From NCBI GenBank assembly GCA_027579435.1, contig JANBPK010001045.1, positions 1-64,000 of the forward strand: DNA of 64,000 nucleotides. Direction: 5' to 3'. The first letter of the stretch is position 1; each line of letters starts with the position of its first letter. The DNA is from Candolleomyces eurysporus. Its lineage: Eukaryota > Basidiomycota > Agaricomycetes > Agaricales > Psathyrellaceae. Under the pieces are notes generated by a model, which was not told the origin of the DNA, made no database searches, and was given only the letters and a program-made list of their open reading frames with translations. The translations under genes and the position numbers were made by a program. Shown here in pieces: positions 61,647 through 64,000 of this stretch.

Positions 61647-64000
61647 TCAGAGCGGTTTCTGAGTCGTGTCGTGAGGGCTATCCGATTTCCTTTCAATAAC
61701 GTCACCGTGCTCATCATGAGTCGCATCCCATTCAGCCAACTGGTCGTTAGGCACTCTGACGAGGCTGTTGGCCTGGGCACCGTCCGGAAGCCTTTCGAGC
61801 TGTTGACGAATGGTGTAGTTGCCCAGCTTCGGTAGGATGACGATAACCAAGGCGTATACGATCGCCGAGATGGCCAAGCTGGAAGGAAGACTAGGTCAGT
61901 GATTTGAAGAGAAAGAAGAGCCAGGCCAAAAGAGGAAGTTGAATGGAAGGAGAGGGAAAAGGCAACGCGGTGTATGGGGAAAGTCCGAGTTACTCACAAT
62001 CCAAGGCCAACAATGCAATAAGTCGCGTAGAAGAAGCTAACATCTCCCGCATAAATACCGCCCTCGGGTGGAACCCATGGGAGGACAAGAAGGTAGACGT
62101 TTACGGCCATGGTGAAGATAAGGACCACATTCCATGCGATGAACTCCCCACGAGGAGCTCCGATGGCCTTTCGGCGCTTTCGAACGAACCAGAGACCGAG
62201 GGTCAAGAGGAAGGTGAACACGTTCGCGGGGTAGGATTGGATGTCAACAACTGTTAGGGAAGCAGATCGGTCCGTTAGAGTCGCCTCAATGATGGAATGT
62301 AACGAAGTGAACGTACTAAAGTTGAATGCATCACCAGCGGGAGGTGCAAGAATGACGATAACAGTCAGGACCCATTTGAGGAGATATGGTCCGAGGGGGG
62401 TGTTGAACGGGCGAGTGGAAGCCCAGAAGCGGGGGTAAGGCAGTACGCCTTGCCTGATAAAAGTAGTTTCCCCATGAGCAAACAGATAGGTAAATAGTAC
62501 CTCAACCTCAGGACGTACCTTCCACATTCACGAATAATCCGAGATGAACCGATGACGACCGCCAACAAATTTCCGAAGCTACTCACGGCTACGAGAGCGC
62601 TGAGAGCAGTGACGGAGCGATTGTTTCCGAAGACAGCAGTGAAGAAGAGACTTGCGGTCAATTCTCCTGAGGTTCTGATCTCTTCTTTGGGAACTGGGAA
62701 AGAGTTATGGGTGTCTGAAAGAGGGTAAGGGAACAGAAGACTCACTGGCGGCGAAATAGGCGATGTTACAGAAGAAGTAGAGGATGAAGACAGCCGTGAG
62801 CGAGATAGGTGCGTAACGTTTCATGGTCTTGACGGGATTCTGGAATAATTATGTACTCCGTGAGCTTTTGCGTGACTGAAGAATTCCGTGCACCATACCT
62901 TAACCTCGTTCAGGACGTTGAAAGCATTCTATACCACTGTCAGCACCCTGCGGTACATTGAATGAATACATTGATTACCTCGAATCCTGCGTAGGCGAAA
63001 TTGACTTTGACGAGAGCGGTCGCCAGGCCGTTTCCATTAGAGGTCGTCCCTTCGAATGCCCTCCTGAAGTTGGCGTGTGGGTCTTCAACTCGGGTGTGTC
63101 CCCCCAGGACAACCAGACCGGTGATGGAAATGCTACAGATACTCATCAAGCAATGCCTGCTGAAAGCTAGTGCGAACACCTACAAAATCAAGGTAATAAC
63201 CTTTACAACGCCAATAGCATTGGACAGACGGAGCGACCATTTCGTGCTCGCGATACCGACTGTAACGAGAAATGAATATAGAAGACACCGACTTAGTTGT
63301 AGAAAGACTTACTCAAAATAATGACAGTGTAGGCGCCTACAGCCAAACCACGGACGTTCCATGTCGACTGATGATCGGCACCGGCAGCGACGAGGATATA
63401 TCGAGCAAGAACTATGGCTAGAAGTAAGCCCCACATGCCATGGGAACAGAAGGAATGGAAGACTGACCAATGGCATTACTGCTACTGAATGAAAGAATGA
63501 CGGATTGAACTGCGAAAGCAGTTGGCATCAAGAATCGTGGTCTGGGGTAGGCCTAAGAAGAGAGCCATGTTGGAGAAGCGACAATGACAGAATCAATGTT
63601 AGTGCATACCTTCTCCAAGTAGGCGACGTCGGCTCCAGAGCGATGAGGGAAGTATGATGCATATTCCAGGTAGACTGCCAATTGTGCTGAAATGAAACTC
63701 GGGTTAGCCAAAGGCGGTGGTGTGTGGAGTAGGTCCTCACCTCCAGCGAAAAAGTACCCTATGACCCAGAAAATTAAACTGAGGCCAATGGAACCGACAC
63801 CCTTGAGAATAGACCCAGCTAAAATCAGTTAGCGTCAGTTTTCATCAGGCCCTTGGTTGTCTGTTGACTTACGAGTGGAAAACACTCCGGTCCCAATCAT
63901 CTTGCTGACGTTCTGGTGAGGCATTTAGCATAAGGACACATCCTCGAAGGCGGCAAACATACCAAGAAGATGACGCTGATCCAGTCGACATGGTAGCCCA
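61647..64000 (-). CDS. Mup1-like APC amino-acid permease (N-terminus outside window)
   Basis: Many short exons encode a 12-helix-type permease. The most upstream exon seen reads YHVDWISVIFL, joined to NVSKMIGTGVFSTR and AGSILKGVGSIGLSLIFWVI, the GTGVF substrate motif of the LAT/Mup1 branch. Later blocks are ALVKVNFAYAGFENAFNVLNEVKNPVKTMKR, seen in two exons, and ASLFFTAVFGNN, RIIRECGRQGVLPYPRFWAS, PLGPYLLKWVLTVIVILAPP, and RKRRKAIGAPRGEFIAWNV. In yeast Mup1 carries methionine and cysteine; the substrate here is not fixed by sequence. The cytosolic tail ends SPHDTTQKPL at the stop codon 61647-61649. Confidence 0.88.

Noticed and set aside
61238..61780. 180-codon - strand open frame
   Set aside because: Overlaps the end of the + strand mitochondrial protein and the start of the permease 3' exon in another frame; no domain seen.

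Overview
This is a gene-dense nuclear window from a filamentous fungus, almost certainly a mushroom-forming basidiomycete (Agaricomycete). The evidence is many short spliceosomal introns (about 50-80 nt), microexons, a fungus-specific transcription-factor regulatory domain, a CYP51, a Yor1-type ABC transporter, Cwh43 and Tps1, and caspase-like (C14) genes with the long C-terminal region I associate with Agaricomycetes. The assembly carries six single-N positions and at least two homopolymer frameshifts, so some breaks are probably sequencing errors.

Layout. 1-2.4 kb: 3' part of a fungal-specific transcription factor (+). 2.7-3.8 kb: mitochondrial hotdog thioesterase (+). 3.9-9.5 kb: two tandem caspase-like genes (-); the 3' copy has lost both catalytic residues, the 5' copy keeps them. 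9.5-11.5 kb: gene-poor. 11.6-13.5 kb: lanosterol 14-alpha-demethylase (-). 13.8-16.8 kb: mitochondrial RNase II-family exoribonuclease (-), divergent from a basic zinc-finger protein (+, 16.9-18.0). 18.1-22.3 kb: Cwh43 GPI-lipid remodelling protein (-). 22.5-23.6 kb: COG0523 zinc GTPase (+). 24.3-25.6 kb: C2H2 protein (+). 26-28.3 kb: homogentisate dioxygenase (-). 28.7-31.5 kb: transketolase-like enzyme (-). 32.6-39 kb: intron-rich Yor1-like ABCC transporter (+). 39.2-40.8 kb: Rae1/Gle2 (-). 41.4-43.7 kb: two-finger GATA factor whose C-terminus is a deleted piece of the caspase C-terminal domain (-). 44.7-49.4 kb: Pmc1-type Ca2+-ATPase (-). 49.4-53.8 kb: gene-poor, with one intron-containing tRNA-Arg(CCG). 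53.8-55.7 kb: Tps1 (-). 56.3-57.4 kb: ribosomal protein P0 (-), divergent from a 1,106-aa predicted mitochondrial protein (+, 58.0-61.4). 61.6-64 kb: Mup1-like amino-acid permease (-), cut by the window end.

Most genes are single-copy housekeeping functions and do not form one pathway. The connected story is the caspase family: one apparently active copy, one pseudoenzyme beside it, and a third C-terminal fragment 32 kb away joined to a GATA regulator. That chimera lies between two diverged direct repeats (about 41.0-41.35 and 44.26-44.64 kb) and still carries ten bases of an ancestral intron read as coding sequence.
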